DNA of 64,000 nucleotides from Aureliella sp046290675 (lineage in GTDB: Bacteria; Planctomycetota; Planctomycetia; Pirellulales; Pirellulaceae). Each line of letters opens with the position of its first letter. Position 1 is the first letter of the stretch. Location of the stretch: positions 186,001 to 250,000 of the forward strand of contig JBKAHA010000004.1 of the NCBI GenBank assembly GCA_046290675.1. The letters run 5' to 3'. The notes under the pieces were generated by a model. It was not told the origin of the DNA, ran no database searches, and saw only the letters and a list, made by a program, of their open reading frames with translations. The position numbers and the translations under genes are program-made. Below are positions 25,365 to 34,897 of this stretch, in pieces.

Positions 25365-28004
25365 ATGTCCAACAAGATGATTTATTACTTCGGCAAGACG
25401 AGAACTGACGGCACCGGCGTCAGTAAAACGATCCTTGGCGGAAAGGGCGCGAATCTCGCCGAAATGACATCGATTGGTCTTCCGGTCCCTCCTGGATTTA
25501 CCATCACGACCGAAGTTTGTGATGGTTATTACAAGTCTGGCAAGAGTTTGCCTGCTGGCTTGATGGAAGAAGTCAAAGCCAACGTCGCAACGCTCGAGTC
25601 GGAGCTTGGAAAGTCTTTTGGAGACGACAAGAATCCGCTGCTCGTTTCCGTCCGTTCGGGCGCGGCAGTTTCGATGCCTGGGATGATGAATACGATTCTA
25701 AACCTCGGCCTGAACGATGTTTCTACTGCCGGATTGGCGGAAGCGACCAGCAACGAGCGGTTCGCCTATGATGCTTATCGTCGATTGATCAACATGTTTG
25801 GCGACGTCGTTATGGGCGTTGAGCACGAGCACTTTGAGCACGCATTTGATGCGATCAAAGCGAAATACGGCGTGAAGGAAGACACGGATGTATCAGCCGA
25901 AGGCTTGAAAGAACTTTGTGATTCCTACAAAGCTGTTTACAAGGAACACACCGGCGAAGACTTCCCACAGGAGCCACTGGTTCAGCTCGAAAAGGCAATC
26001 GAGGCTGTATTCAAGAGCTGGATGACCAACAAAGCAGTCAAGTACCGTGAAATCGAAGGGATCCGCGGTCTACTTGGTACCGCCGTGAATTGCCAATCGA
26101 TGGTGTACGGCAACATGGGCGATGATTCGGGAACAGGCGTTGCATTCACGCGAAATCCGAACACCGGCGAAAACAAATTCTTTGGTGAGTTCTTGATCAA
26201 CGCACAGGGGGAAGACGTCGTGGCTGGGATCCGAACTCCACTGCCAACCGAAGAAATGAGTGCTTGGAATGACGAAGTCTACCAACAGCTCATGACGATC
26301 AAGGACACGCTGGAACAGCATTACAAAGAAATGCAGGACATCGAGTTCACCATTGAGAAGGGTACCCTTTTCATGCTGCAGACTCGAACCGGTAAGCGAA
26401 CCGGTATGGCTGCAGTTCGAATCGCCTGCGAAATGGTTCGCGAGTCGTTGATTGACGAAAAGGAAGCCGTCAAACGCGTTCCTGCTGGGGATTTGACTCA
26501 GCTGCTTCTTCCTAGTTTTGATACCGCAGCTTGGGCAGGCACGGAGAAAATTGCTAAGGGACTCCCCGCTTCTCCTGGTGCTGCTTGTGGCAAGCTGGCC
26601 TTTACCGCCGAAGACGCGAAAGCTCGTGCTGAAGCTGGCGAAGCCGTCATCTTGATTCGAAAAGAAACCAGCCCCGAAGACGTCGATGGAATGCACGCTG
26701 CGGCTGGGATTCTGACCAGTACCGGTGGTATGACCAGTCACGCAGCTGTAGTTGCCCGTGGGTGGGGACGTTGTTGTGTTGCTGGTGCGGGCGACGTTGT
26801 CATTAATGCCGAAGCCAAGACTGCTGACATTTCCGGCAAGACCTACGGCGAGAACGACGTATTGAGCATTAATGGGACGACGGGTGAAGTCGTTGCCGGT
26901 GAAGTTGCGACGCAACCGGCGAGCTTGTCAGGTGACTTTGGGCAGCTGATGGAATGGGCCGATAAGTATCGAACTTTGAAGGTCCGTACCAATGCGGATT
27001 CACCAGAAGACAGTGCTCGAGCCCGTGAATTCGGCGCCCAAGGAATCGGACTTTGCCGTACGGAGCACATGTTCTTCGGTGGAGATCGGACCCTAGCGAT
27101 TCGAGAAATGATTCTCTCCAAGGATGAAGCATCGCGGCGAGCAGCGCTAGCGAAACTGCTGCCATTCCAACGTGAGGATTTCGCTGGCATCTTCACCGCG
27201 ATGGACGGTTTGCCTGTAACGATTCGTTTGCTAGATCCACCTTTGCACGAGTTTGTTCCTCACGACGAAAAGGGCCAACAAGAATTAGCCAAGGAAGTCG
27301 GAGTTGACGCAGAAGAGATCAAGGCCCGCGTTGAGTCTCTTCACGAATTCAATCCAATGCTGGGTCACCGTGGTTGCCGATTGAGCATTACCTACCCCGA
27401 AATTCTCGAGATGCAAGTTACGGCAATCGTCGAAGCTGCGATTGAGTGCCAAGGAAAGGGCGTCAATGCGATGCCTGAAATCATGATTCCTTTGGTGGGT
27501 ACTAAAGCCGAGCTTCAGCTGCTTCGTGAGAAGGCAGAGCAAACCATTGAAGCGGTCAAGAAAGACAAGAGTTTTTCCGGTGAGTTGGACATCTTGATCG
27601 GGACGATGATCGAAGTTCCTCGTGCCGCTCTGACTGCTGATGAAGTTGCCGAGTCGGCTGACTTCTTTAGCTTTGGCACCAATGACTTGACACAGATGAC
27701 GTTCGGTTTCAGCCGAGACGACATCAACTCCTTCCTTCCCGATTATCTGGGGCAAGAGATCCTGCTTGTGGATCCGTTCCAATCGCTGGATACCAGCGGA
27801 GTTGGCCAATTGGTTGACACGGCGGTCAAGAAGGGACGTAGCGTCAAGGGCGACATTAAGCTGGGTATCTGCGGTGAGCACGGTGGAGACCCTGCATCGA
27901 TTGACTTCTGCAACTCGGTAGGACTTGATTACGTAAGTTGCTCGCCATTCCGCGTTCCTATCGCACGATTGGCTGCAGCCCAAGCCGCACTCAACAAGGC
28001 CTAG
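25365..28004 (+). CDS. ppdK: Pyruvate, phosphate dikinase
   Basis: An 879-residue PPDK that interconverts pyruvate, ATP and Pi with PEP, AMP and PPi in the cytoplasm. The N-terminal ATP-grasp domain (LGGKGANLAEMTSIGLPVPP) is followed by the phosphohistidine swivel domain with GGMTSHAAVVARGWG. The C-terminal PEP-binding barrel has GLCRTEHMF, MIEVPRAAL, FFSFGTNDLTQ and the catalytic cysteine in LGICGEHGGDP. The length equals typical bacterial PPDK. The ATG at 25365 is used because MSNKMIYYFG aligns with the family; the GGAGG upstream is 13 bases away, a little far. A GTG at 25293 would add 24 unrelated residues. A terminator follows the gene. Confidence 0.97.
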   Translation: MSNKMIYYFGKTRTDGTGVSKTILGGKGANLAEMTSIGLPVPPGFTITTEVCDGYYKSGKSLPAGLMEEVKANVATLESELGKSFGDDKNPLLVSVRSGAAVSMPGMMNTILNLGLNDVSTAGLAEATSNERFAYDAYRRLINMFGDVVMGVEHEHFEHAFDAIKAKYGVKEDTDVSAEGLKELCDSYKAVYKEHTGEDFPQEPLVQLEKAIEAVFKSWMTNKAVKYREIEGIRGLLGTAVNCQSMVYGNMGDDSGTGVAFTRNPNTGENKFFGEFLINAQGEDVVAGIRTPLPTEEMSAWNDEVYQQLMTIKDTLEQHYKEMQDIEFTIEKGTLFMLQTRTGKRTGMAAVRIACEMVRESLIDEKEAVKRVPAGDLTQLLLPSFDTAAWAGTEKIAKGLPASPGAACGKLAFTAEDAKARAEAGEAVILIRKETSPEDVDGMHAAAGILTSTGGMTSHAAVVARGWGRCCVAGAGDVVINAEAKTADISGKTYGENDVLSINGTTGEVVAGEVATQPASLSGDFGQLMEWADKYRTLKVRTNADSPEDSARAREFGAQGIGLCRTEHMFFGGDRTLAIREMILSKDEASRRAALAKLLPFQREDFAGIFTAMDGLPVTIRLLDPPLHEFVPHDEKGQQELAKEVGVDAEEIKARVESLHEFNPMLGHRGCRLSITYPEILEMQVTAIVEAAIECQGKGVNAMPEIMIPLVGTKAELQLLREKAEQTIEAVKKDKSFSGELDILIGTMIEVPRAALTADEVAESADFFSFGTNDLTQMTFGFSRDDINSFLPDYLGQEILLVDPFQSLDTSGVGQLVDTAVKKGRSVKGDIKLGICGEHGGDPASIDFCNSVGLDYVSCSPFRVPIARLAAAQAALNKA

Positions 28005-28055
28005 GCCGAATGGACGCTGGCTCCAGCGCCGGTGCTCACGGTTGTGGATGAACAC

Positions 28056-28098
28056 AAATGGTCAGATCGTTCGTTTGGCGGTCTGGCCATTTTCGTTT
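28056..28098 (+). terminator. Intrinsic terminator of ppdK
   Basis: AAATGGTCAGA (28056-28066) pairs with TCTGGCCATTT (28082-28092, one G-U pair), followed by TTCGTTT. It lies about 50 bases after the ppdK stop. Confidence 0.8.
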
Positions 28099-28266
28099 GG
28101 CGGCCGCATCAACGTAGGGTGATTTCAGCCAACCGGTCGTGAGCATGGTTAGGGCGTCGATTCACTCGAGTTCCCGAGTCGCACGGTAGCGCGAAGAGAG
28201 GGGCATTCAGCGGCATGAAGATGGATCACCGCGAAGCGAATTCACGGCTCACCGAATCAAGATGCG

Positions 28267-28333
28267 ATTTCGGTAGCACCGTTGCGCGGACTTCGGTAGC
28301 ACCGGTGCGCGGATTTCGGCATCACCGATCCGG
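28267..28333. repeat. Short 23-bp tandem repeat, three units
   Basis: Units at 28267-28289, 28290-28312 and a shorter third at 28313-28333 share the core TTCGGTAGCACCG. The first two differ at two positions, the third is diverged. It lies between the 3' ends of ppdK and the anti-sigma-like gene, outside coding sequence. The rest of 28005-28351 holds the ppdK terminator and no gene. Confidence 0.8.
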
Positions 28334-28351
28334 AGGAGATTCGGTGACGAA

Positions 28352-29542
28352 TTACTCGTCTTCTTGGCTTCGAATCATGGCTCGAAGTTCCGCCCGAGCC
28401 TCATCTTCGGGTAGCAGCTCAATGCGTGCGTAGTCGGACACGGTACTAGGGTCGTTCTTGAGCTTTTCGAGCTGCTCCACGAGCGCCTCGGTCGACAGCT
28501 CGTCACTCGTAGTTGGGTAGACAACCGAGTTGATCCAGAACTCAAGCGTTTGAATCTTCTCGCCGTCTGACTGCGGCTCAAGAATGCTCTTCGCCAATTC
28601 AGAAAGATCATCTGCGAGCTCGTTTGCACTGACTGGATCGACCTGGACTTCCGGTGAAAAGGAGTTGGCCGATTTCTCGAGGTAGAAACGCTCAAAGCGG
28701 AACTGGTCCGATCGCGGGATCTGCTCAAGATAGCGGAACCGCATTTTCTCGTTGACCAGTTTTTTGACAATCTCGAGTCGCTCCTCCGTCTCTTTGCCTC
28801 GCAGATCGAATGCGTAGGTTTGGGGCTGGCTCTCAAGCAATTTTGCGTAGGACCGCAGAAGTTCTAGTTTTGCTGATCCGTCTTCCTGGGAATAAACCCA
28901 ATCGGCAACACGACGGGTGCTGTCAGGGGTCGCCGCGGAACTAAAATCCGATGCGTAATTGATTAAGACATCACGCTGTTCTTCTTCTAATTGATCGATC
29001 CACTTCTGACGCTCACCATTTTTCCCGATGCCGGGTACTTCTGTTTTTCCAAGACCTTGGGCAGGAAATGCGATAGGAAGATTCGGGATTTCGCTCAGTT
29101 TCTCGACCCAATTTTTTGAGTCTTCGAACGTGGAGTCGCCTAGCTTTTCGAAAGCATCGTAATCGGCAACGCAATGTAAATTGTCGAGTAATCGATTGGC
29201 GATTCTGGTCTTGGCAAAGTGCCCGAACCCCCACCCTGCAATAAGTGCTGATCCAATGATGATTGCGAACAGGGCTAGGAAACTACGGCGGAGACGGTTG
29301 AACCAATGGTCCTGCTCTTTTTCAAGCTGGACCGTAACAAACTCGAGCGTGGATTGAGTGAGTTCTTGGTTGGGCGGTTCGTCAGGGAGTTCCAGTAGCA
29401 GATCCCACGTGTTTCGCAGATCGTCCACTCTTTGTTGCAACGATTCGTCCGACTCCAACTGAGTCTCGATCTGCTGTGCCTCATCCGATGAGAGCTCCCC
29501 GTCCAGGAACGCTACCAATTGCTCGTCGTCATAATTTTCCAT
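28352..29542 (-). CDS. Membrane anti-sigma-factor-like protein
   Basis: A 396-residue protein encoded directly behind the ECF sigma gene. The start ATG (29540-29542) overlaps the sigma stop as TAATG and has GGAGG about 10 bases upstream. The N-terminus (MENYDDEQLVAFLDGELSSD, then EAQQIETQLESDESLQQRVD) resembles the short cytoplasmic sigma-binding helices of anti-sigma factors, but the zinc motif HxxxCxxC is absent. One membrane helix spans about residues 88-106 (FLALFAIIIGSALIAGWGF). The remaining 290 residues are predicted outside the cytoplasmic membrane and match no domain I know. The position and topology suggest it holds the sigma factor inactive until an envelope signal arrives. Confidence 0.75.
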   Translation of the reverse strand: MENYDDEQLVAFLDGELSSDEAQQIETQLESDESLQQRVDDLRNTWDLLLELPDEPPNQELTQSTLEFVTVQLEKEQDHWFNRLRRSFLALFAIIIGSALIAGWGFGHFAKTRIANRLLDNLHCVADYDAFEKLGDSTFEDSKNWVEKLSEIPNLPIAFPAQGLGKTEVPGIGKNGERQKWIDQLEEEQRDVLINYASDFSSAATPDSTRRVADWVYSQEDGSAKLELLRSYAKLLESQPQTYAFDLRGKETEERLEIVKKLVNEKMRFRYLEQIPRSDQFRFERFYLEKSANSFSPEVQVDPVSANELADDLSELAKSILEPQSDGEKIQTLEFWINSVVYPTTSDELSTEALVEQLEKLKNDPSTVSDYARIELLPEDEARAELRAMIRSQEDE

Positions 29543-30261
29543 TAGCGGTTCCCTCCTTTCAGGTTCGAGTCGCCGACCGAGCCTGAGCCCAAGTCCGATT
29601 CCGTGGCGGCCCCCGACTCTGCGTTCGCGGGCGCATTGCCGGCCTGGATGTAGGGTTGCAGCAAAGATTTGAGATTGACTCTGGCTCGACTGAGCAGCGA
29701 CTTGACGGCCTGAACTGTTAGTCCCATTGTGTCTGCGATTTCTTGGTAGCTGAGCCCCTCGAATTTGCAAAGCAAAAGCGCCATTCGTTGGCGTTCATTG
29801 AGTGCTTCGACGGCTACCCTGACCATTTCTGCCCGTTCCGCTTTGTCCAACTTCCGGACCGGCATGGCTCCCGTAGATGCCATCGCCATTTGATCCAAGC
29901 TGAGCATTGGCGAGCTCTGGCTGGCATTGTCGCTCAATTGGTACTCGCGTTTTCGTTTTCGGTCGCGAATGGCGTTGCTGGCAACATTGTGGGTGATGTG
30001 GAAAACCCAGGTAGAGAATTTGGCTTGCGGAGAGTAACGTTTTCTCGCTCTCCAGACACGCAAGAATACTTCTTGGACCAGGTCTTCCGCCGTGGCGTCG
30101 CTACCGACCATGTGTTTCAGGACACGCAGCAATCGCGGCTGGTAGCTATCCACGAGTGAGGCAAAGGCCATTGCGTTGTCCTCGTCCCGGACCCGGATCA
30201 TGAGAGCGACGTCTGGATCGCTCTGAGCGGAAGCAATTCCCTTTTCCTTGTGGTCGACCAA
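29542..30261 (-). CDS. ECF-type RNA polymerase sigma factor
   Basis: A 239-residue sigma-70 family protein. Region 2 is FASLVDSYQPRLLRVLKHMV and DLVQEVFLRVWRARKRYSPQ, with FSTWVFHITHNVASNAIRDR as region 2.4. Region 4 is LNERQRMALLLCKFEGLSYQ followed by EIADTMGLTVQAVKSLLSRA, a clear helix-turn-helix. A Gly/Ser/Asn-rich tail of about 40 residues ends the protein, which is unusual for ECF factors. The start is a TTG with AAGGG upstream, so it is less certain than the rest. It is co-transcribed with the overlapping anti-sigma-like gene. Its target promoters cannot be read from this window. Confidence 0.92.
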   Translation of the reverse strand: MVDHKEKGIASAQSDPDVALMIRVRDEDNAMAFASLVDSYQPRLLRVLKHMVGSDATAEDLVQEVFLRVWRARKRYSPQAKFSTWVFHITHNVASNAIRDRKRKREYQLSDNASQSSPMLSLDQMAMASTGAMPVRKLDKAERAEMVRVAVEALNERQRMALLLCKFEGLSYQEIADTMGLTVQAVKSLLSRARVNLKSLLQPYIQAGNAPANAESGAATESDLGSGSVGDSNLKGGNR

Positions 30262-30719
30262 ACCAAGCCCTTTGGTTGCGAATCATTTCAGCCAACTCCC
30301 AAACCCGGAGTTGCCGGTGCACTCTCAAATTAGATGGGAACGAAAGTCAAGCGTAGCTCGTCGAAGGCTAAGCTTAGGCGATGACCTCCTATCCACATTC
30401 TATCTATTCTTTGTCGAAGGTTATAGACTCGCCGATGGTGATGAAACACTCCCACAAGGATGTGATCGTGTCCTGAACGGAGTTGCATCCAGCTACGCCG
30501 AGCTGCAACCGGTCTAGTAACGATCTGCGGCCTTGTTTTCCGGTTGATTTCGAGTTGGTCTCACTAAAGTTGCTCCAGTCGAATTGAACCCAGGTTGCTA
30601 TACTACGTTTCGTGCTCTTCGAACAAAACTCAGGGAAATCTGATCGTCCGAGCAGGCGGCGACGGATTCGCTTCAAAACCCAAAATTCGCCCAAATAGTT
30701 TTTGCTGATAACGACTCGG
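30262..30719. other. Divergent promoter region (sigma factor / FHA regulator)
   Basis: 458 bases between divergent genes. It must carry both promoters. I see no convincing binding-site pair, no RNA gene and no coding frame with family support. Confidence 0.45.
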
Positions 30720-32522
30720 ATGAAAGCATTTGCAACGGTAGTACGAGGATCTGCCTCAGAAAAAAAGTATGAGCTAGACGCTTCCCAACCGACAAGAATC
30801 GGGCGCGGTAATGGCTGCCAAATTTGCTTGAGCGATCCACTCAGCTCTAGAACACATGTCATCATCAGTTATGAGGACGGCACTTGGAAAGCGTCCGATG
30901 AAGGCAGTCGAAACGGCACGCTGGTCAACGACAAGAAGATTACTCAGACCGTCCTTCACTCGGGAGATCGCGTTCAAATCGGTTCAACGGAGTTGTTGTT
31001 CGAGCTGCCCGAGGAAGAGGAAGCCCCGACAACGCACCAAGAGCTGTTGATGGAAGCTCCCATTTCCGTCGAAGCAAGCGGCGTGAATTCACTCAGCCAG
31101 TTATTCACGCAGCGTCGAAGCCAGGACATGCTGGATTTGTACCAGTTGAGCATTGGCCTAATGCGGTGCAATAATCCAGATGAGGTCGCGGCAAGTGGAT
31201 TGGAGATGCTTCGTATCCGAACTGGAGCGACGGCAGTCGGCTTTCTTTGGATTGATGATCAAGGTGAGCTGAAACCACAGAAAATTACTCCGCCAGAATT
31301 TGAGCACCGAATTCGGTTGAGTAAGAAGCTCACCGAGCGGGTCAGCCAGGCGAGCTCGGCAGTCTGGATCAAAGACAAGATCTCGGCTGATGATATTCAT
31401 TTTGCAGATGCTATCTGCGTCCCGCTCGTAAACGATGCTGCCGTCATTGGCGCGATTCATCTTTACCTCGAAGAGGGCAAATTCGACCAGGCTCATTTTG
31501 ACTTTGCTATCTCTGCAGGCAACATGCTGGCCGTCGCACTTGAATCGAGTCGCAGTCATGCCAGCCTATCTGAAGAGCACAAACGGTTGGTTCAGCGCAC
31601 CGGGGACTTCAACGATTTGATCGGTGATTGCCCAGCGATGATGAAATTGAAGGATCGTATTGAGCGCGTTGCCAAAGCCAGCGGATGCGCCTTGGTACGT
31701 GGTGAAAGTGGAGTTGGCAAGGAGTTGGTTTCACGGGCAATTCATCGTTTCAGCCCTCGCAAGGATCGCCCATTGCTATGCGTCAACTGTGCTGCCATTC
31801 CTGAAGAGCTTATGGAAAGCCAGTTGTTCGGGCACAAACGAGGCGCTTTCACTGGCGCAGAGAAAGACCACCAAGGGCTGTTTCAACAGGCGCACACCGG
31901 CACTCTGTTCTTAGATGAAGTCGGAGAGCTCAATTTAGAAGGCCAAGCCAAGCTGTTGCGGATTCTTGAAGGTCATCCTTTTATGCCGGTCGGAGACACG
32001 AAAGAAATCTCCGTCGATGTGCGAGTTATTGCAGCCACGAATCGGGACTTGCGAGAATACGTCCGAGACAAGAAATTCCGAGAAGATTTGTATTATCGGC
32101 TCAGCGTGTTTGAGTTATTAGTGCCACCGCTGCGCGAGCGGGGGAAAGACATAGAAGATCTGATTTTACATTTCCTCAACCACTTCCGCGCCCAGCACGG
32201 GAGAACTGAACTTCGGATTTCTTCGGCGGCGATGAAACTAATGCTGGGATACAACTGGCCCGGCAACGTTCGCCAGTTGCGAAATGTGATCGACAGTGCC
32301 GTCGTTTTGGCGAATGGTGACGAGATCGAGCCCAGCGACCTTTCCTTACGAGACGTAGGAAGCCAGCAGCTGGATAGCCTTCGCATTGATGTTTGGGAGG
32401 AACGGTTGATTCGCGAGTCGCTAAAGCGAACTGGCAATAATATTATCGAATCCACGAAACTGCTCGGTGTTTCCCGGGCTACCCTGTATCGCAAGCTGGA
32501 GCAGTTTGGGATCGAACGCTGA
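30720..32522 (+). CDS. Sigma-54-dependent transcriptional activator with FHA and GAF domains
   Basis: A 600-residue regulator. Residues 1-95 form an FHA domain (TRIGRGNGCQICLSDPLSSR and SDEGSRNGTLVN), which reads phosphothreonine. Residues about 140-285 form a GAF domain. The AAA+ domain follows, with Walker A GESGVGKE, the sigma-54 contact loop GAFTGA intact, Walker B LFLDEVGEL and the arginine finger region FREDLYYRLSVFE. A Fis-type helix-turn-helix ends the protein (NNIIESTKLLGVSRATLYRK). There is no receiver domain, so activity is probably set by a Ser/Thr kinase signal through FHA rather than by a two-component system. The start ATG at 30720 is preferred to a TTG 18 bases upstream. Confidence 0.92.
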   Translation: MKAFATVVRGSASEKKYELDASQPTRIGRGNGCQICLSDPLSSRTHVIISYEDGTWKASDEGSRNGTLVNDKKITQTVLHSGDRVQIGSTELLFELPEEEEAPTTHQELLMEAPISVEASGVNSLSQLFTQRRSQDMLDLYQLSIGLMRCNNPDEVAASGLEMLRIRTGATAVGFLWIDDQGELKPQKITPPEFEHRIRLSKKLTERVSQASSAVWIKDKISADDIHFADAICVPLVNDAAVIGAIHLYLEEGKFDQAHFDFAISAGNMLAVALESSRSHASLSEEHKRLVQRTGDFNDLIGDCPAMMKLKDRIERVAKASGCALVRGESGVGKELVSRAIHRFSPRKDRPLLCVNCAAIPEELMESQLFGHKRGAFTGAEKDHQGLFQQAHTGTLFLDEVGELNLEGQAKLLRILEGHPFMPVGDTKEISVDVRVIAATNRDLREYVRDKKFREDLYYRLSVFELLVPPLRERGKDIEDLILHFLNHFRAQHGRTELRISSAAMKLMLGYNWPGNVRQLRNVIDSAVVLANGDEIEPSDLSLRDVGSQQLDSLRIDVWEERLIRESLKRTGNNIIESTKLLGVSRATLYRKLEQFGIER

Positions 32523-32730
32523 GCAACGAGAATCCCCTTCGAACCGGGCGATAGGATCATTGGCGACTCAAGCTAAGTTGCTACAGAGGCTGTGAATTCT
32601 TGTGGTCGTTGGAGAGGTTGCGAGAAAGCATGTTGATGCCAATCACTGTTGGCGGGACGTCTTGCCAGACGGACACTTGGCGCGCCGGGTCACGGTCTTG
32701 GATCACAATTCACAGTTGGAGAGAATCGAT

Positions 32731-33618
32731 TTGACGACGGCAAGGATATTGGACGGTAAGGCGACCTCTGCAGCAATTCGAGACGAGATTGCAGCTGAAA
32801 CGAAGGCTTGGATCGACGAAGGCAATCCAACGCCGACGTTGGCGGCGGTGTTAGTTGGAGAAGACCCCGCGAGCCAAGTCTACGTTCGGAATAAGGAGCG
32901 TGCGTGCGCTAAAGTCGGAATGGCAAGCCGCCTGATTCGCAGGCCGGAATCGACCTCGACTGCTGCGCTCTTGGATTTGTTGGGTGAACTGAATGAAGAT
33001 ACAGCCGTCAATGGAATTCTCGTTCAATTGCCGCTACCGCCGGCGATTGATTCGCAAGCAGTCCTGGACGCAGTGATGCCGCTGAAGGACGTTGATGCCT
33101 TTGCACCAGAAAACGTAGGCCTGTTGGTTCAAGGCCGACCACGATTTCTTCCGTGCACTCCACATGGCGTCCTGCAGATCTTGGCCAGGCACGAAATCAA
33201 ACTGGCCGGGAAACACGTGGTCATCGTAGGACGCAGCGATATTGTCGGGAAGCCGATGGCAAACATGTTGGTCCAGCGCGATATGGGCTGGGGTGCGGAC
33301 TACGCGAATGCGACGGTCACTGTTTGCCATTCGCGCAGTCGAGACCTCGCCGACGTTGTCCGGACGGCGGATGTCATTATCGCTGCGGTGGGACAGCCGC
33401 GACTGATCCGACGCGAGATGGTCCGCGAAGGAGCTGTCGTCATTGACGTGGGGATTAACCGCGTCGATGAAAAGCTCGTCGGTGACGTGGACTACGCAAA
33501 CCTGCTGGATGTCGCCAGCGCGATTACTCCAGTGCCGGGGGGCATAGGCCCGCTCACGATTGCCATGCTGCTCCAAAACACGCTGAAGGCTTGTCAGCTT
33601 CAGAATCAAGTCGGCTGA
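32731..33618 (+). CDS. folD: Bifunctional methylene-THF dehydrogenase / methenyl-THF cyclohydrolase
   Basis: A 295-residue FolD, which interconverts methylene-, methenyl- and formyl-tetrahydrofolate in the cytoplasm. The active-site pair Tyr51 and Lys55 (SQVYVRNKERA) is at the expected place. GILVQLPLPP, the NADP-binding VVIVGRSDIVGKPMANML and the end motif TPVPGGIGPLTIAMLLQNT are typical. The TTG at 32731 is chosen because GGAGAG lies 7 bases upstream and the product then has the usual length. A longer frame back to 32602 has no family support. With fae and mtdB elsewhere in the window, both folate- and methanopterin-linked C1 routes are present. Confidence 0.93.
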   Translation: MTTARILDGKATSAAIRDEIAAETKAWIDEGNPTPTLAAVLVGEDPASQVYVRNKERACAKVGMASRLIRRPESTSTAALLDLLGELNEDTAVNGILVQLPLPPAIDSQAVLDAVMPLKDVDAFAPENVGLLVQGRPRFLPCTPHGVLQILARHEIKLAGKHVVIVGRSDIVGKPMANMLVQRDMGWGADYANATVTVCHSRSRDLADVVRTADVIIAAVGQPRLIRREMVREGAVVIDVGINRVDEKLVGDVDYANLLDVASAITPVPGGIGPLTIAMLLQNTLKACQLQNQVG

Positions 33619-33665
33619 CTAGTAGACAACGCTAGAATGCGGAGGCATTTCGTGGTGGAGGAAGC

Positions 33666-34211
33666 CTAGGTGTTGTCAGCCATGGCATCAATCTTCTCCG
33701 CCGCGACCTTGCGGAGCTTCTCAAGGCGAGCTGATGCTGGTTCGGGGACCGTCTTTCGTGTCCGCGGCAAAAACGATTCTGCGGAGACCAAGGTGACGAT
33801 CTTTCCGGCCTGGACAGTCTCTCCCTTTTGATTCACGAGACTGCGGTCCCAGATAACCTCTCCGCTGCGGCGACCCTTGGGAGAAATCGACGCCACACTG
33901 GTAATAACATGAATGGTGTCACCAACGAAGATGGGTTTCAGAAATTGCCAGTCGTCAATACGGACGAAGGCTAACGTGCGCATTCGCGGGTGATTACTGC
34001 TTAAGCCCGCCATGAACGACATCCCAAGCAAGCCATGGGCTATTGGTTTGCCGTAAGGTGTTTCGGCTGCAAACTCGTGATCGACGTGTAAAGGATCGAA
34101 ATCCCCTGTCATCCCGGCAAAGGAAACAATGTCGGACTCGGTCACAGTGCGTGCCGGACTCTTCCAGCTTGAACCGACATCGATATCTTCGAGGTAGAGA
34201 GCTTCCGACAT
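33666..34211 (-). CDS. MaoC-like (hotdog fold) dehydratase domain protein
   Basis: A 181-residue MaoC-family protein. DIDVGSSWKSPARTVTESDI is followed by the hydratase-2-type motif FAGMTGDFDPLHVDHEFAAE, with the catalytic Asp and His, and by PIAHGLLGMSFMAGL. The family hydrates enoyl-CoA thioesters or related substrates. No fatty acid or PHA genes lie nearby, so the substrate is unknown. It is convergent with folD, with 47 bases between the stops. Confidence 0.88.
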   Translation of the reverse strand: MSEALYLEDIDVGSSWKSPARTVTESDIVSFAGMTGDFDPLHVDHEFAAETPYGKPIAHGLLGMSFMAGLSSNHPRMRTLAFVRIDDWQFLKPIFVGDTIHVITSVASISPKGRRSGEVIWDRSLVNQKGETVQAGKIVTLVSAESFLPRTRKTVPEPASARLEKLRKVAAEKIDAMADNT

Positions 34212-34897
34212 CTTTGCTCCGAGTTTGGAATTGGGCTCGAACTACGAGAATTCGGCAAGCCCCGCCGCCTGTCCGTGGGCCGACCAGGGTGGCGACCGCT
34301 AAACCATATCCCCCTCCTTGCAATCGCTCAACCAACCCAGCTTAACAATTCCACTGAAACTCAGTGGTGTCAGCGAAAAACCAATCCAAATGCGAGAGTT
34401 TCACCACAATACGCTGCCTGAATTTCCAGATTAGCCAAGCGTTCTCCTGCGCGGACGACCGAAACACGCTGGGCACTTTGGGCTGGGCACGATGAAAACG
34501 ACGGGTTTCAGGGAAATGATGGGCACTTTCGGTATTGGGGATTTGACGCTCTAGTGCGCCCCCACACACATGATGTCTCCGCGTTCGCGGTGAGTTGAAC
34601 TCGCGAATAGCTGATCTAGAGCCCAAGTGATTTAATGCTTACGATAAGTATCAAATAGGTATAGATTGCCTAACCCGCGTCCGCGTTCGAGCCAAAGGGG
34701 GGCTGCTCCGGGAGCTCACAATTCGCAGGAACCGGCTTTTTCGGTTCTAGCACGTGGGAATCGGATTCTCGCGAATCTGTTGGCATCATCGAACATAGAA
34801 ATTGCGCGAGCCGGACTGGGCTCGTGGCCGTGGAGCGGATCGGAATTAGACCCGAAGCGACCAAGGCGAATTCAAATAGCAATGGAGTACGACCGCA
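34212..34897. other. Intergenic region upstream of the cysI-type gene
   Basis: 686 bases between divergent genes. Frames of 79-106 codons occur on both strands but none has a good start site or family match. I see no riboswitch that I can name. The promoter of the reductase gene should lie toward 34640-34890. Confidence 0.4.
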
